Assembly (NCBI GenBank): GCA_000708835.1
Contig: DF237195.1
Coordinates: forward strand, 59,209-123,208
Source of the DNA: Klebsormidium nitens
Taxonomy: Eukaryota > Streptophyta > Klebsormidiophyceae > Klebsormidiales > Klebsormidiaceae
Direction of reading: 5' to 3'
Length of the DNA: 64,000 nt
Shown: positions 46,641 to 56,600 of the stretch, in pieces
Position numbering within the stretch: the first letter of the stretch is position 1
How the letters are laid out: each line of letters begins with the position of its first letter
Translations under genes and position numbers: made by a program
The notes under the pieces: model-generated
Databases searched by the model: none
Told to the model about the DNA's origin: nothing
Seen by the model: only the letters and a program-made list of their open reading frames with translations

Positions 46641-47444
46641 TCATGGGAGCGTGCCACTACCGGCCTGTTCTGCATCTCCTCCCTTCTCCCAAGGGGCTCG
46701 CTTCGCGGTTGCCTTTGCAGCCTCCCGTTTTAATTCCTTCTCCACCCCTGCGGTGTCACGCAGCAGCTTCCCAATGCTGCACACCAGTTGCTTCACGTTG
46801 CTCCCGTGCTGATAACTATCATGGCCGAGGAGCATCATGTACGCATAGTCGGACGTTAAGCTTTTCATCGTTTGCAGCAGTTGTATGACCCTCTCGAGCA
46901 TCAAGCTCGCCTCCGTGGGTGCCAACTCTTGGCAGGCAGACTGAAGGCGCTGACCCAAGCCGTGCAGAAACGAAGGCCACAGCTCCTGCGAGCCATTCTT
47001 GATGTGAATGGCCGCCCTCTTGCTTGTGAATGTCTGTATAAGGAAGCACGCAACCAAGCGAATCGTCCCATACAACTGCTGCCCAACCTTTGCCTTCTGC
47101 ATGAACAAGCACACTTCTGCAGCAAATGCGCTCGGGAACTGGTCCCCATACGCTCTCCAGCAGCTGAGCAGCCTTGAGGCTTGGAGCTCAAAGTGGCCCT
47201 CTCCTTTGAAGTAGTCAGATTCGGTGGAGGTGACAACTTCGTTCAGCACCCATGGAACAACCACCGAAGGCTCGGGCATGTCCATGTCAGCTTGCTCTTC
47301 TGTTGCGAACGCTTCTTCTGAAGAATCAGCCTTCACATAAGAGGCACCCTTTTGCAGCTCTTCTGGGGTGATTGTGCCTGCGCCAGGCCCCCACCTTGCC
47401 ACGAACCAGTCCGCAATGTCCATGGCGCTCAGACATCCGCCCAT
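46641..47444 (-). CDS. hypothetical helical protein, possibly the last exon of a longer gene
   Basis: An uninterrupted frame of 267 codons runs from ATG 47444 to a TGA at 46641-46643. The amino-terminal part has DIADWFVARWGP and an acidic stretch. The centre is predicted helical (LLSCWRAYGDQF, CLFMQKAKVGQQLYG, LLQTMKSLTSDYAYMMLL), like an all-alpha scaffold, and the end is basic. I recognise no family. Another coding-like minus-strand frame at about 47430-47623 (GTDHYISADILKQCLFIVNS) lies just upstream in a different phase. The true gene may therefore have an upstream exon or a frameshift. Evidence is the open frame and composition only. Confidence 0.45.
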   Translation of the reverse strand: MGGCLSAMDIADWFVARWGPGAGTITPEELQKGASYVKADSSEEAFATEEQADMDMPEPSVVVPWVLNEVVTSTESDYFKGEGHFELQASRLLSCWRAYGDQFPSAFAAEVCLFMQKAKVGQQLYGTIRLVACFLIQTFTSKRAAIHIKNGSQELWPSFLHGLGQRLQSACQELAPTEASLMLERVIQLLQTMKSLTSDYAYMMLLGHDSYQHGSNVKQLVCSIGKLLRDTAGVEKELKREAAKATAKRAPWEKGGDAEQAGSGTLP

Positions 47445-48021
47445 CGTAACGCCGTTCGAGAAGACGCGCTGTTGACTATGAACAAACACTGCTTGAGAAT
47501 ATCTGCCGAGATGTAGTGGTCAGTCCCGGTTCTTGCAACGCGGCCGCGAAGATGGACAAGCGGGCCGGCCGCCGCGGTTTGGACAAGGGTTTTGGGGATG
47601 GCGTGAGTGGAACGCGGCCGCAAGCACGCTTGCCGGCGCTGGCGCGCGGCGAGGCTAGCGCGCTCCCCGACGGTACGCGTCTCGGTGCCAGTATAACTTG
47701 CCGGCTAGACTCTCTTAGCGTCTGGAACAGACAGTTCACGACTGGCACGTACTCTGCCCCTGTCGAGTGCAAATGCAGCCGCTACTGTTTACTTGGTTTG
47801 CCGTGAAATGAAGAGGGACAACGGGATCCGAGTAGTTGGGGTTCATATCTGCCAGAGACTGAGTCCTGAAGGGGGTCTGATACTCCTTGACGGCCATGGA
47901 TTATACATCAGGGGCGAGAGAAGATTTTGGAAAAAGCATCATAGGTAGGCTTCAGCTGAGAAATCGAGGAACTCTACCACATGCGGGCGGCTGCCTGTCA
48001 CAGGCCCGTCACAGGGAGGTT

Positions 48022-48265
48022 TAGTCTTCTCCCCCCCCTTCTCCCCTCCTTATCTCCCCCAAGGGGGCGGAGAACACATTCTCCCCCGGTCGGAGCCCGG
48101 TGGTGGAGAATTCTCCCCACATAAGGGGGGGAGAAAGGTCTCCCCTCCTGAACTTCGTGGGGGAGAAAGTCTCCCCCTGTTGACGATGGGGGAGAGCAAG
48201 GGGAGAATTCTCCCCCTACTTAACCAGTGGGGGGAAGAATTCTCCACCTGCTCTCCCCCCTTTCC
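48022..48265. repeat. GGGGAGAA / TTCTCCCC inverted-motif cluster 1
   Basis: Within about 240 bp the motif GGGGGAGA and its complement TCTCCCCC alternate more than a dozen times, often meeting as palindromes such as GGGAGAATTCTCCC (48201-48214). Such a stretch can form cruciforms. No coding function is seen. Confidence 0.85.
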
Positions 48266-48631
48266 TTCAAGAGAACGCGACATTCAAGCAATTTCAATAA
48301 AATTTGAAGCCTTTCAAGTGATCCAACGATGCCTAAGGATGTCAAAATTCTTTCGAACCATCAATTCCGCTCAAAGTGGAGTTGCTTGTTTTTGTTAACT
48401 TGTCCATTTCTTCACCGTCCAAGTCCCCACTGAGGCTGCTTGTTGTGGTCAAAAAAGGATCAGAATTGGTTCAAAGGTACTTTGATTCTTTGATCCAGTT
48501 CCCGAAGAGCCTCGAAGATAACATACAGGCTGACAGGGCCATAAAAATCCTCTGCGAAGTGGGAATTTTGCAAAATGGTACTTTACTTAACGCTATATAA
48601 TATTTAAGCTGCCCCCTTATGGTACATACTT

Positions 48632-48705
48632 CTGAGACAGCTTAGGTGGTTAAGGAGTCTCGCCTTATGACTGGAGGACACGGGTTCGAATTTGGGAGGT
48701 AACAG
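48632..48705 (+). other. tRNA-like segment, possible SINE or tRNA pseudogene
   Basis: The stretch has an A-box-like CAGCTTAGGTGGTTAAGG and a B-box-like GGGTTCGAATTTGG with suitable spacing. The acceptor and anticodon stems pair poorly, so it is not a functional tRNA. It could be a tRNA-derived SINE head. It lies between the two GGGGAGAA clusters. Confidence 0.4.
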
Positions 48706-48842
48706 GCGGGCAACCTTTTGCTAAATCTAATTCTTTTTCGTGTTTTTGCATTTAGACACGTTCTTCTCGGAACCAACGAGCAAACCCGGGTCCGTATTTT
48801 CAAAATTTCCAAGCACTTTCAAACAAACGAAGCACTTTTTGA

Positions 48843-48990
48843 GTGGGGGAGAAAAGTGGGAAGAATTCTCCTCCGGTGGGGGAGAGGGGGTGGAGAGTGA
48901 CGGTTCTCCTTCCCCCGGGGAGAAGTGGGGGAGACAGGTGGGGAGACATGTCTCCCCCGGTTCTCCACCTCTTCTCCCCGCCGGGTGGAG
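48843..48990. repeat. GGGGAGAA / TTCTCCCC inverted-motif cluster 2
   Basis: A second cluster of the same motifs as 48022-48265, with GTGGGGGAGA units followed by TTCTCC blocks. The two clusters bracket about 580 bp and could be the ends of one element or two copies of a repeat family. Confidence 0.8.
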
Positions 48991-49638
48991 ACGACCAATC
49001 GTCCCTGTGTGTTACCTTCAAGCACGCATTTTATTTCATCATTCTACGTATGTGTGCATGATGGAGCATGATCCGTCAAAACGTCTCGTCCTTTCTCGAT
49101 GGATGGCCGTTAAGCACTTTAAGCTAGCAACTTTAGTGCATCAAGTATAGGCAGATTACTGGCCTGCTAAGTGTAAGTTCTGCACATGCATGCTTCGTGT
49201 AACTCGATGACGGCCTGAGATATGCACGGCGGAACGGTATACATAAATGCAAGGCGTGCTTGAAAGTTTCGGCCGGAGTCGTCTCATGCATGTGCAAGAG
49301 CTTCATCAAACATGCGATGAGGGGGCCTGTGTTTAGATTGCTTCGCAGGACTCCAAACACTATTCCAAGTTGAGTGCAGTGTTAATCCTTCAATTGCATG
49401 TCAAAGTGGATGCAAGCAGCTGGACGATATCATTGGTGCCTATATGCAAAAATTGTGGTACACTCGAGCTGTTGAACATCAGAAATTCTTGCGAAGAATC
49501 CAAAGAATTCTGAACACTCATACAATGAAGGGCTCATTGGACAAATCTTAATGTCGTATTCATGGTACTATAAACAACACACAAACTAGTCTGTACACTG
49601 GCCAACACACAGAGCTCTGGAAACTGTACACTATTCCG

Positions 49639-52434
49639 CTACCATTGCCGGCTGCCCACGTTCTTGCAGCGGACCCAGAACGCCACCCCGCCGCCCCGTC
49701 CCCGCGCCACCATGATCTCGTCGTCAGCATAAGAAAACAAAAAGAAGGGGTCCTTGCCGCCTTCCTTCCCCACCCCGGGCACTCGAGATTCTCCCGACCC
49801 TAGTTTGAACGAGAAGGGCTTCAGCGGCCCCAGTTTGATGGAGATCCGGTCGAACGTGAAGGACAACTGGCGATTCTTCCAGCCGAAGACGCCGGCGAAG
49901 ACCAGGTTTCCGAGGCTTCGCAAGTAGACCCCGTTCTCGATCAGGTTCGTCTGCGGATAGGTTGAAACGGCGTTGACCGGGATGATTCAAGGGACAAAAA
50001 ACTGGAGCTGTCGGCCAGACAGCTTTACAAGTCTATCCGGAGAGAGGCAATCAATCCCTTTCCAAACGGAACACAATATCAATGTAACGGATGCTGACGG
50101 CTTACTGACTTCTCCGCCTCTTCAAAACCGTTCAGCAACTGTCAAATAGCCTCACGAACCGAAGCCAGCCTAGTGTCTTGATCGACTTCACCTGAGCATC
50201 GAAGTGCTGCACGGCCGTTATTGGGATGTAGCTGCCCTTTGGCTTTCCGCCCTTCTTTGCGGCTTGGACCTGCGCCAAACGAGCTGAAGCTTAGACCTTC
50301 GAAAAAAGCTAATACCTTTGCTTAGGTTTCAAGCGGAGAGCCCAAGAGGGAAGGCATCGGTCCATCTGGTCGATGAGACTGCGTGCGGAGCTGAAGGAAG
50401 CAAGACGGATGACAGTGTACGGTCTGCAGACGAACGGACCCGTCAAGAGCAGGGAATAGCGGTGCACAAAGAAGCAGATGTTCCGGAAGGACGAGGCATC
50501 TGACAACCGGGAGAATGCGTTCATCTTGGGTGTGGCGCTCGATCGGGCGGCCTCTTTGCGGACAGGCTTTTCACTTCAAGACTCAAAGTCAGCCGTTGTC
50601 CCTGTGGCTTGTATCTTGACGCGATTACAAGAAGCATTATGCTCACTCCCATGCAGCAAGGCAAAGTGCAGAGGAAACGCCGAGGGGAATCCTTCTGTCT
50701 GACAGTGCAGATCAAGGCAATCTGACTGAACGTCCAGAAGAGCCTTCCGCAAAAGCACGATAGAAAAGGGCGACCTGGCATGTCTCGAAGGTGGCACTTA
50801 CATCTTTGGAACCTGCCGTGAAGACGAGCATCCAGTGGTGTCCCGGCGAGGCAGTACCGCCAATGTACTCCAGGAATTTGCTGGAGTCGACCTTGGCCTT
50901 CTCAAGTTCCTGCAAAGCGGAACTAAATGAATCTTTGGACCCGCACATGTGACTTCTACAAGAAAGTCTGACCTGGGTTCCAGGGTTGTAGTAATAGGAA
51001 TACCAACCATACGGGCGTTCTTCATGAATCTGGTCTAAAGGCAGGAATCTGCTTTTCAATCTGACCCCACCCCATTGTTGAATCTAAAAAGCTGCCATGC
51101 ATGACTGTTTTAATCATTTTGCAGGTGCGTTCATGCTTAATGTGCTGGTTGACAAATGAAGCTTCACCGCCCAGAATCTGTTCTGCGTTCACCACTTGTT
51201 GGTTGACGGCTTTAAACTTGGGCTCATTGAACCTTAATATATCGAAATCACGGGCTTGTAGCGCTGAACAGTTGTTCCATATTCCATATAAGATGTCAGA
51301 TTTTGTTACATGCGCTGGTCTTGTCTTCTTTTTTACCATGTGTCTCTGCTGGGCTTCGGCCCCCTCTGCTTTGTTTCTTGCAGCCTTTGAATGCCTTCAG
51401 AACTAAGCGCTTTCTCTGGGGGCACTTGGCATTGCGAGAAACGCGAAAATACGCTTCAAGCTGGCATTCATATAATCATCTGGTGTAGAGCACCATTGTA
51501 ACCATAAGGGGGATGAATGTCTTACAATGATTGCTTGGGTCACTTTGCCCCCTTCCACCTTTCTGGTCTTGGCAGCCTCCTTCAACAGAGCGACAGAGTC
51601 CTTCACCCCAGCATCTGCAAATCCATGGCGTGATTTGACTCCCAGAAGAACAATCTTCGCAACAAAGTCTTGTTTGCTTAAGTGAAGTCACGCGGCCTCT
51701 TCAAGAGCAGATACACTGCCATCCTGACGACTGTCTTAAAAAGCCCAGTAGTGATAGTTTCTATAGGTACGGAACCCGATTTTTGAGAGTAAGCAGCTGG
51801 GCGTTAAGATTTCTGCTTAGACGTCAAACATTGTCGCCCATCAACGCCTATCTTTAAACTTACTGGCCCCCGGTGAATCATCTGGAGGATGTCTGCTGAT
51901 GATAGGACTGCTCCAAGGTCCAGCTTTTGGGCTCGGAGTCTTTCCTTCTGTCTTCTGGGCAACATTTGCGATGGCAGCATCTCACCACTCCAGGGGGTCC
52001 ACATTACCCTAGAACTATCTGCACAGAAGAAACAGGTGGCCACTACAATTGAGAAGACTCTATTCAGCTCACCCGAAGCAGTGCCCTTTGTGCCAGTAGA
52101 CACCGCTGCGCGTACCAGCTGCTTCTTTCCACGTCGGTGGCGCGCCGGCCCTTGCTGCCCGTTCCAGCTCCGCCCAGAATCGCCCAGGTCTCTCAATCCT
52201 TCAAAAGAGCTTCCAGTCAGAAACTTATCGCATCTTGGTGACCTTCTGGACACAGGGATGTTGCTTACGGCTCTTGTTCTGGTGCGCACCTGCACAGATT
52301 GACTTGTCGGACGGCGCCAGCTGTCTAGCATTGCTGCCCTCAAAGCAGGGGGCTGGCAAACGAATGTTTGCGCCATCTCTGCACCCAGAAGCCGATCCAC
52401 CAAGCCGAAGGTCCGCAGGAATGCAGGCTGCCAC
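49639..52434 (-). CDS. plastid-lipid-associated protein (fibrillin-like)
   Basis: Seven exons close in frame to 357 residues: 52434-52269, 52198-52073, 52018-51864, 51654-51526, 50909-50802, 50269-50192 and 49950-49639. The first approximately 90 residues are rich in Ser, Ala, Gly and Arg, as in a chloroplast transit peptide. The C-terminal half resembles PAP/fibrillin proteins. It shows KFLEYIGGTASPGHHWMLVF, YIPITAVQHFD, LIENGVYLRSLG, FTFDRISIKLGPL and SYADDEIMVARGRGGGVAFW. Fibrillins bind lipids in plastoglobules, thylakoids or stroma and influence prenylquinone and lipid storage. The exact subfamily is not assigned. Introns later in the gene are all phase 0. The acceptors of exons 2 and 4 have poor pyrimidine tracts and were chosen to keep phase, so the first half is less certain than exons 5-7. 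Confidence 0.68.
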
Positions 52435-52553
52435 CCTCCCCCCTTCACTGCTTCTGCCTTCCTTCTGCCTTCACTGCTTCAGCCTAATGCTGGACTGAAA
52501 TAATCGATCCCTCTTATGCATGCAAGAAAACAGAGGCCCAAGGAGGAAAACCC

Positions 52554-52583
52554 GGGGGGGTGCGGGGGGGCGGCAGCCCCCCC
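52554..52583. repeat. left G/C palindromic block flanking tRNA-Ala
   Basis: The block contains GGGGGGGCGGCAGCCCCCCC, a near-perfect hairpin, preceded by GGGGGGGTGC. It is the inverted counterpart of the block at 52942-52970. Confidence 0.85.
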
Positions 52584-52732
52584 GTTTGTAAAGGAAAAAA
52601 AGAGGTCGGGGAACACGTACCGGGCTCAGAATCTACATAGGAATCCTCCTACGCAAATTTGTATGCCGCTAAATATGCGCCCTTGGAAAGTCCCCTGACT
52701 ATATATTTACTTTTCCAGGTGGTGTGATCGAA

Positions 52733-52832
52733 GGGCGTGTAGCTCAGATGGTAGAGCGCTCGATTTGCTGAAGGCGTCGCTGTGACTTCCCTCGGATTCG
52801 AGAGGTAAAGGGATCGATACCCTTCTCGTCCA
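52733..52832 (+). tRNA. trnA-UGC: tRNA-Ala(UGC) with a 27-nt insertion after the anticodon
   Basis: The gene starts GGGCGTG, has a good D arm (GCTC...GAGC), anticodon stem CTCGA/TCGAG, and T arm AAGGG-ATCGATA-CCCTT. The acceptor strand CTCGTCC and discriminator A follow. The G3-U70 pair, the main alanine identity element, is present; positions 6 and 67 mismatch (T-T). The anticodon TGC is at 52766-52768, and 27 extra bases at 52769-52795 precede A37. Without them the loop becomes TTTGCAT as in ordinary plant tRNA-Ala. No CCA is needed in eukaryotes. A TTTT Pol III terminator lies at 52844-52847. Confidence 0.85.
52769..52795 (+). other. intron-like insertion in tRNA-Ala
   Basis: The 27-nt insertion fits the size of nuclear tRNA introns. 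It can be placed between positions 36 and 37, or between 37 and 38 if the base after the anticodon is U. Plant alanine tRNAs are normally intronless, so it is unusual. Confidence 0.65.
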
Positions 52833-53613
52833 ACCATCCGTCCTTTTACCGCGTTTGAAATTCAGATTGAGCTTTCAAAACTTTTTTGGCCTTTTTACTC
52901 GATCGGTGCAAGTCGCCGACCTCCCATCCAACCCTGAATTCGGGGGGGCTGCCGCCCCCCGAGCCCCCCCGCCCCCTTCTCTTGCAGTCTTTTAAGTTAT
53001 TGCACAAAGTGAACAATGGCCGAGGAACTTAAAGCCTCCTTTGTGAGAACCTTCTCTAGGGTTCAAACGTTTACCAAATCATCGTCATCGAGGTCTTGAA
53101 GTTAATACCATGGTACTACTATGAGCACGTCACTAGCTGCTGCCTGGCTGGCACTCGGTGCGCTTGAAGGAGATGCTCGCAGGCCGGCAGCTTAAGATAT
53201 GTTGTACAAGTGAATTTTGCATAAACCTCGAGTCACCGAGGTACGTACCAGTGTTTGAATGACCTCTTGGTACTTCAAGCATTGACCCGTAGGACCCGTC
53301 CTATGTAGACCGGATACAGAGCACGATGTCTGTAAAAATGAACACCTGTCGCTCATGGACATTTGTCGCTCCGATCTATCAAAGATGCCCATGCAATTAT
53401 GCAGCATCTTGGCAACAAATTTGGACGGTCACGCTTGGTCACTTCAAGCCTTCATACAATTTTGCAACACGGGCCGCATGAATAATGCATCATATGTCCA
53501 CGATCGAAGCTGACCTGGAGGCGCGGATGACATGATTGCAAATCAACGTAGCTTGTCGTGCGGTTTTTCGTCAACACGGGATTGAGCTTCGCGGTAAGAC
53601 GAACCGTTCAGCT
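52833..53613. other. intergenic region downstream of tRNA-Ala
   Basis: It contains the Pol III terminator and the right palindromic block (52942-52970), then about 600 bp without a supported gene up to the stop codon of the SPD1-like gene. Confidence 0.5.
52942..52970. repeat. right G/C palindromic block flanking tRNA-Ala
   Basis: The block contains GGGGGGGCTGCCGCCCCCC followed by GAGCCCCCCC. It is the reverse complement of the left block apart from a few bases. The pair lies about 360 bp apart with the tRNA roughly in the middle. Confidence 0.85.
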
Positions 53614-56600
53614 TCACAACAGCTCAGCCTCATCATACTCCTCATCGACGATTTCTCGTGTCCTCTTAAACTTCTGATCCCGCCCCTCCTTCCGACCGTT
53701 CCGCGCTAACCGCCCACTCGACTGGTAGCCTTCCATGAACGCGTTGTCCTTCTGCCAGCTCGTTTTTGCGTACTCGGCCGCTTCTTTCACCAGATACACC
53801 CCCGTCCTATTTTCCGACAGCTGGCTGCTGACGTCAGCACTCTCGGCACCGCTCATGCCGACACCTGGCAACGAATCGATCCTACCTTGCAAGCTGATAC
53901 TCTCGCTAGCATCGCCCAAAAGAGTTTCGCTGCCGGCAATCTCCAACACCGCAGCGACCTTGGTCACACTTGAAGCACTTTCCACGACGGTAACCCTCTC
54001 TTGAGAGAGCACGTCACCCTTTACGTCGTCCGTCAATGCGTTGGAAGCGTCGGAAGCTTCTGATGTCGCCACGTGGCCGTCGGACGTCCGCCCGCCCGTC
54101 GTCTGCGGGAGGTACTCGGGCAGGATGCGGAGGCGGGTGCTCTTGCCGGACCCGACTTTGTCCACCACTAGTTTGTAGCCCTCGATCAGATTCAGCTGCA
54201 CAAAAAGAGATGCTTAAAGTTTGATCACGCATTGCACGTGAGCATCAGAAACGTGCAGGTTTGTAACCGATTGCCCGCAGGACGTTTGCCTCGAAGTCAG
54301 TCGCCTAACTGTGCGCGCTTCATGGCAAATGGCCCTCTAGCTTGCTCACTTGCGGGTGAGCGCATCACGCAATACCAGACTGGCCAGATCGAGGCCTATA
54401 ACGAGCGCTGACAAAGTCTTTCGGCCTCAGGTTGAGCGTGCGGTTGTGGACGTAATGCCTTACTCATGCTCACTGTCTTGTCCAAAACCTCTAGGCTCAT
54501 TTCGACCAAACGCGTATGCCTGATTTTGGCTGCGATGATTACGCCTTTGACAGGAGAGCGTGGATCCCGAAGCATCGACGACTGCGGACGTGTGCGGACG
54601 TGTGCGGACGCTGACCTGCAGCAGCAAAATGTTCCACGGCCGTGGCAGCAGCTCCACCGCCAGTCCCTGCGGGATCACGATCTTCTCGACGGCGGCCCGG
54701 GCTTCCTGCAAACGGAGTCGCATTCGAGACAGTTTCGCGTGAGCTGATTTGTGGATTCAGCCTAGGCGGCGAAAGGGAGTATATAATCACTGGGTTCGAC
54801 TTTTGAGGCGGTCCGCCTGGCTGGGAATCTGGTCCCGACCAAGGCAGCGATAGGCGGTGTAGCCGTTGCAGAACATTGGAAGCAGATTGGCTTTGAAATT
54901 GTTCAAGCGCGTTGGTTCTACACGCAGGGACGGAAAAAACCTCCGGGTGTAAAGATCAAAGGGTACGGCCTTGTACTGGATTGCAAGTCGGCATGCGAAC
55001 GGGTGTCCTATACATCAATGGCAAGCAGCTATGCGTCCTTTCAACGCTTATACCGTCAAGGCAACTGGAGCAATAAGTTTTTTTCCGACTCTAAAAGTGA
55101 GAATGAGACCGAAAGGCGAACCGACCCTAAACCGAAACTCAGATTGAATTCCAAAGTGGTACGGAGTTCAAGCCTGAAGCATCCGCATGCCCTTTCAAGG
55201 AAGATAACCGGGTCCTTTCAAGCCGAGCAACCGACCAAAGCTTTACGCTGTGCTCTTGTCGTGTACTTGTCGCTATCTTTCGTATGCTCATCAGAAGTAG
55301 AAACTTCCGCTTCAGAAAGCTACAACCCCCCACGGTAAATCTCCAGTTGGAAACCACCAACCCACCTTCAGAACGTCAAATCTCCTGCTCCAGATTGTTG
55401 AGCTTTAGCGGCTGGGGGAGTTTCATCGCGGGCTGAAGCAGACAACTTTTTGTTGGAGCATGCCGCACAACTACACAAAGGTTGACTTCCCGGTTGAGTC
55501 AACCGACCCACCTCGAGAGCATCGATCTCCTGCTCCACGTTGTTGGACTTTGACGGCTCGGAAGACTCCACCGGGGGCTCGAGACCGGGCCCCGTGCGCG
55601 AGTCCTCTCGCCCGACTCCGAAGGCGGCACTCGTCGCGGCCGCGTCAAGGCCCAGGATAGCGCGAACGGCGCGGACCATCTGGGGCATCGTATTTGCCTG
55701 CGAAGTAACAAAAAAATCTACTTCAACAGACTCAAAACTAGGCTTCTCGTACATCTGGGGCGTTTGCCTGCGGAGAAGAACGGGGTCTTGAAATTGAGCA
55801 AAATCCAAAATCTGGCCTTCAAAACAGGTTACCACAGAGATGTGCTAGCAACACGGGTGCCCATCACCGCAGACCGTTTGCGTAGAGGGTAAGGAGCCCT
55901 GAGAGGGCCTTCGGGTTCCAAGAACACGTGTCCGGCTTTTGCCGGTCTTAGAACGATGAATAACTGAAAGCTCCTTGCCTCGCAGTCTCCTCAGAAACTT
56001 GAAACAAACAGCCCAGCTTTCATTGACAGAGCATCTCAGATAGGCTTCATGCATCAGACCGACTTTATCATCGTCCGTCATGTATAAACGAGCTCGTCGA
56101 CCCATCAAAAAAGCTAGGGTCCCGCTCATAAGCGCCCCCGTACCTTAATAGCGTATATGGGCAGCTGTCGCAGCTTGGCCACGTCCCGCACCCACGAGTT
56201 GTGCTTCAGCTTGGCGCGCAGCGCCAGGATGACGTCAGCATCGCCGATATTGTCCGTCAGCCGCACCTTCCGGTCCAGGTCCAGCGTTTCAAAGACCTGC
56301 TCCAGCGCGGATTCCGTCACCTGGACGAGGCGGAGCAGAATTCCGGTATTAGCAGAGGATAGAAATTGGACGTAACAAAACTTGATCTGTCAGTTCAGCT
56401 CAGATTGACACGGAAATTTTGGTTCCGCTGTTTTGTCTCAACATCCTGATCCACAGGGGCTGCCTTCGTCCGGGCAGAGCGGAACGAGGAATAGGCGTCA
56501 AACGAGGAAACGCAAAAGGGGTCTCGTCCAGAACAATCGTCTCCGGAGGCTCGTCTGGTCCGAAACTTGTCGCGTGAACAAGACGAAGCGAAATGCAAAT

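Larger units (their letters stand above)
47445..49638. other. repeat-rich intergenic region
   Basis: Apart from a possible upstream exon of the hypothetical gene near 47430-47620, I see no gene. The region contains two clusters of GGGGAGAA/TTCTCCCC motifs and a tRNA-like segment between them, listed separately. Confidence 0.5.
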
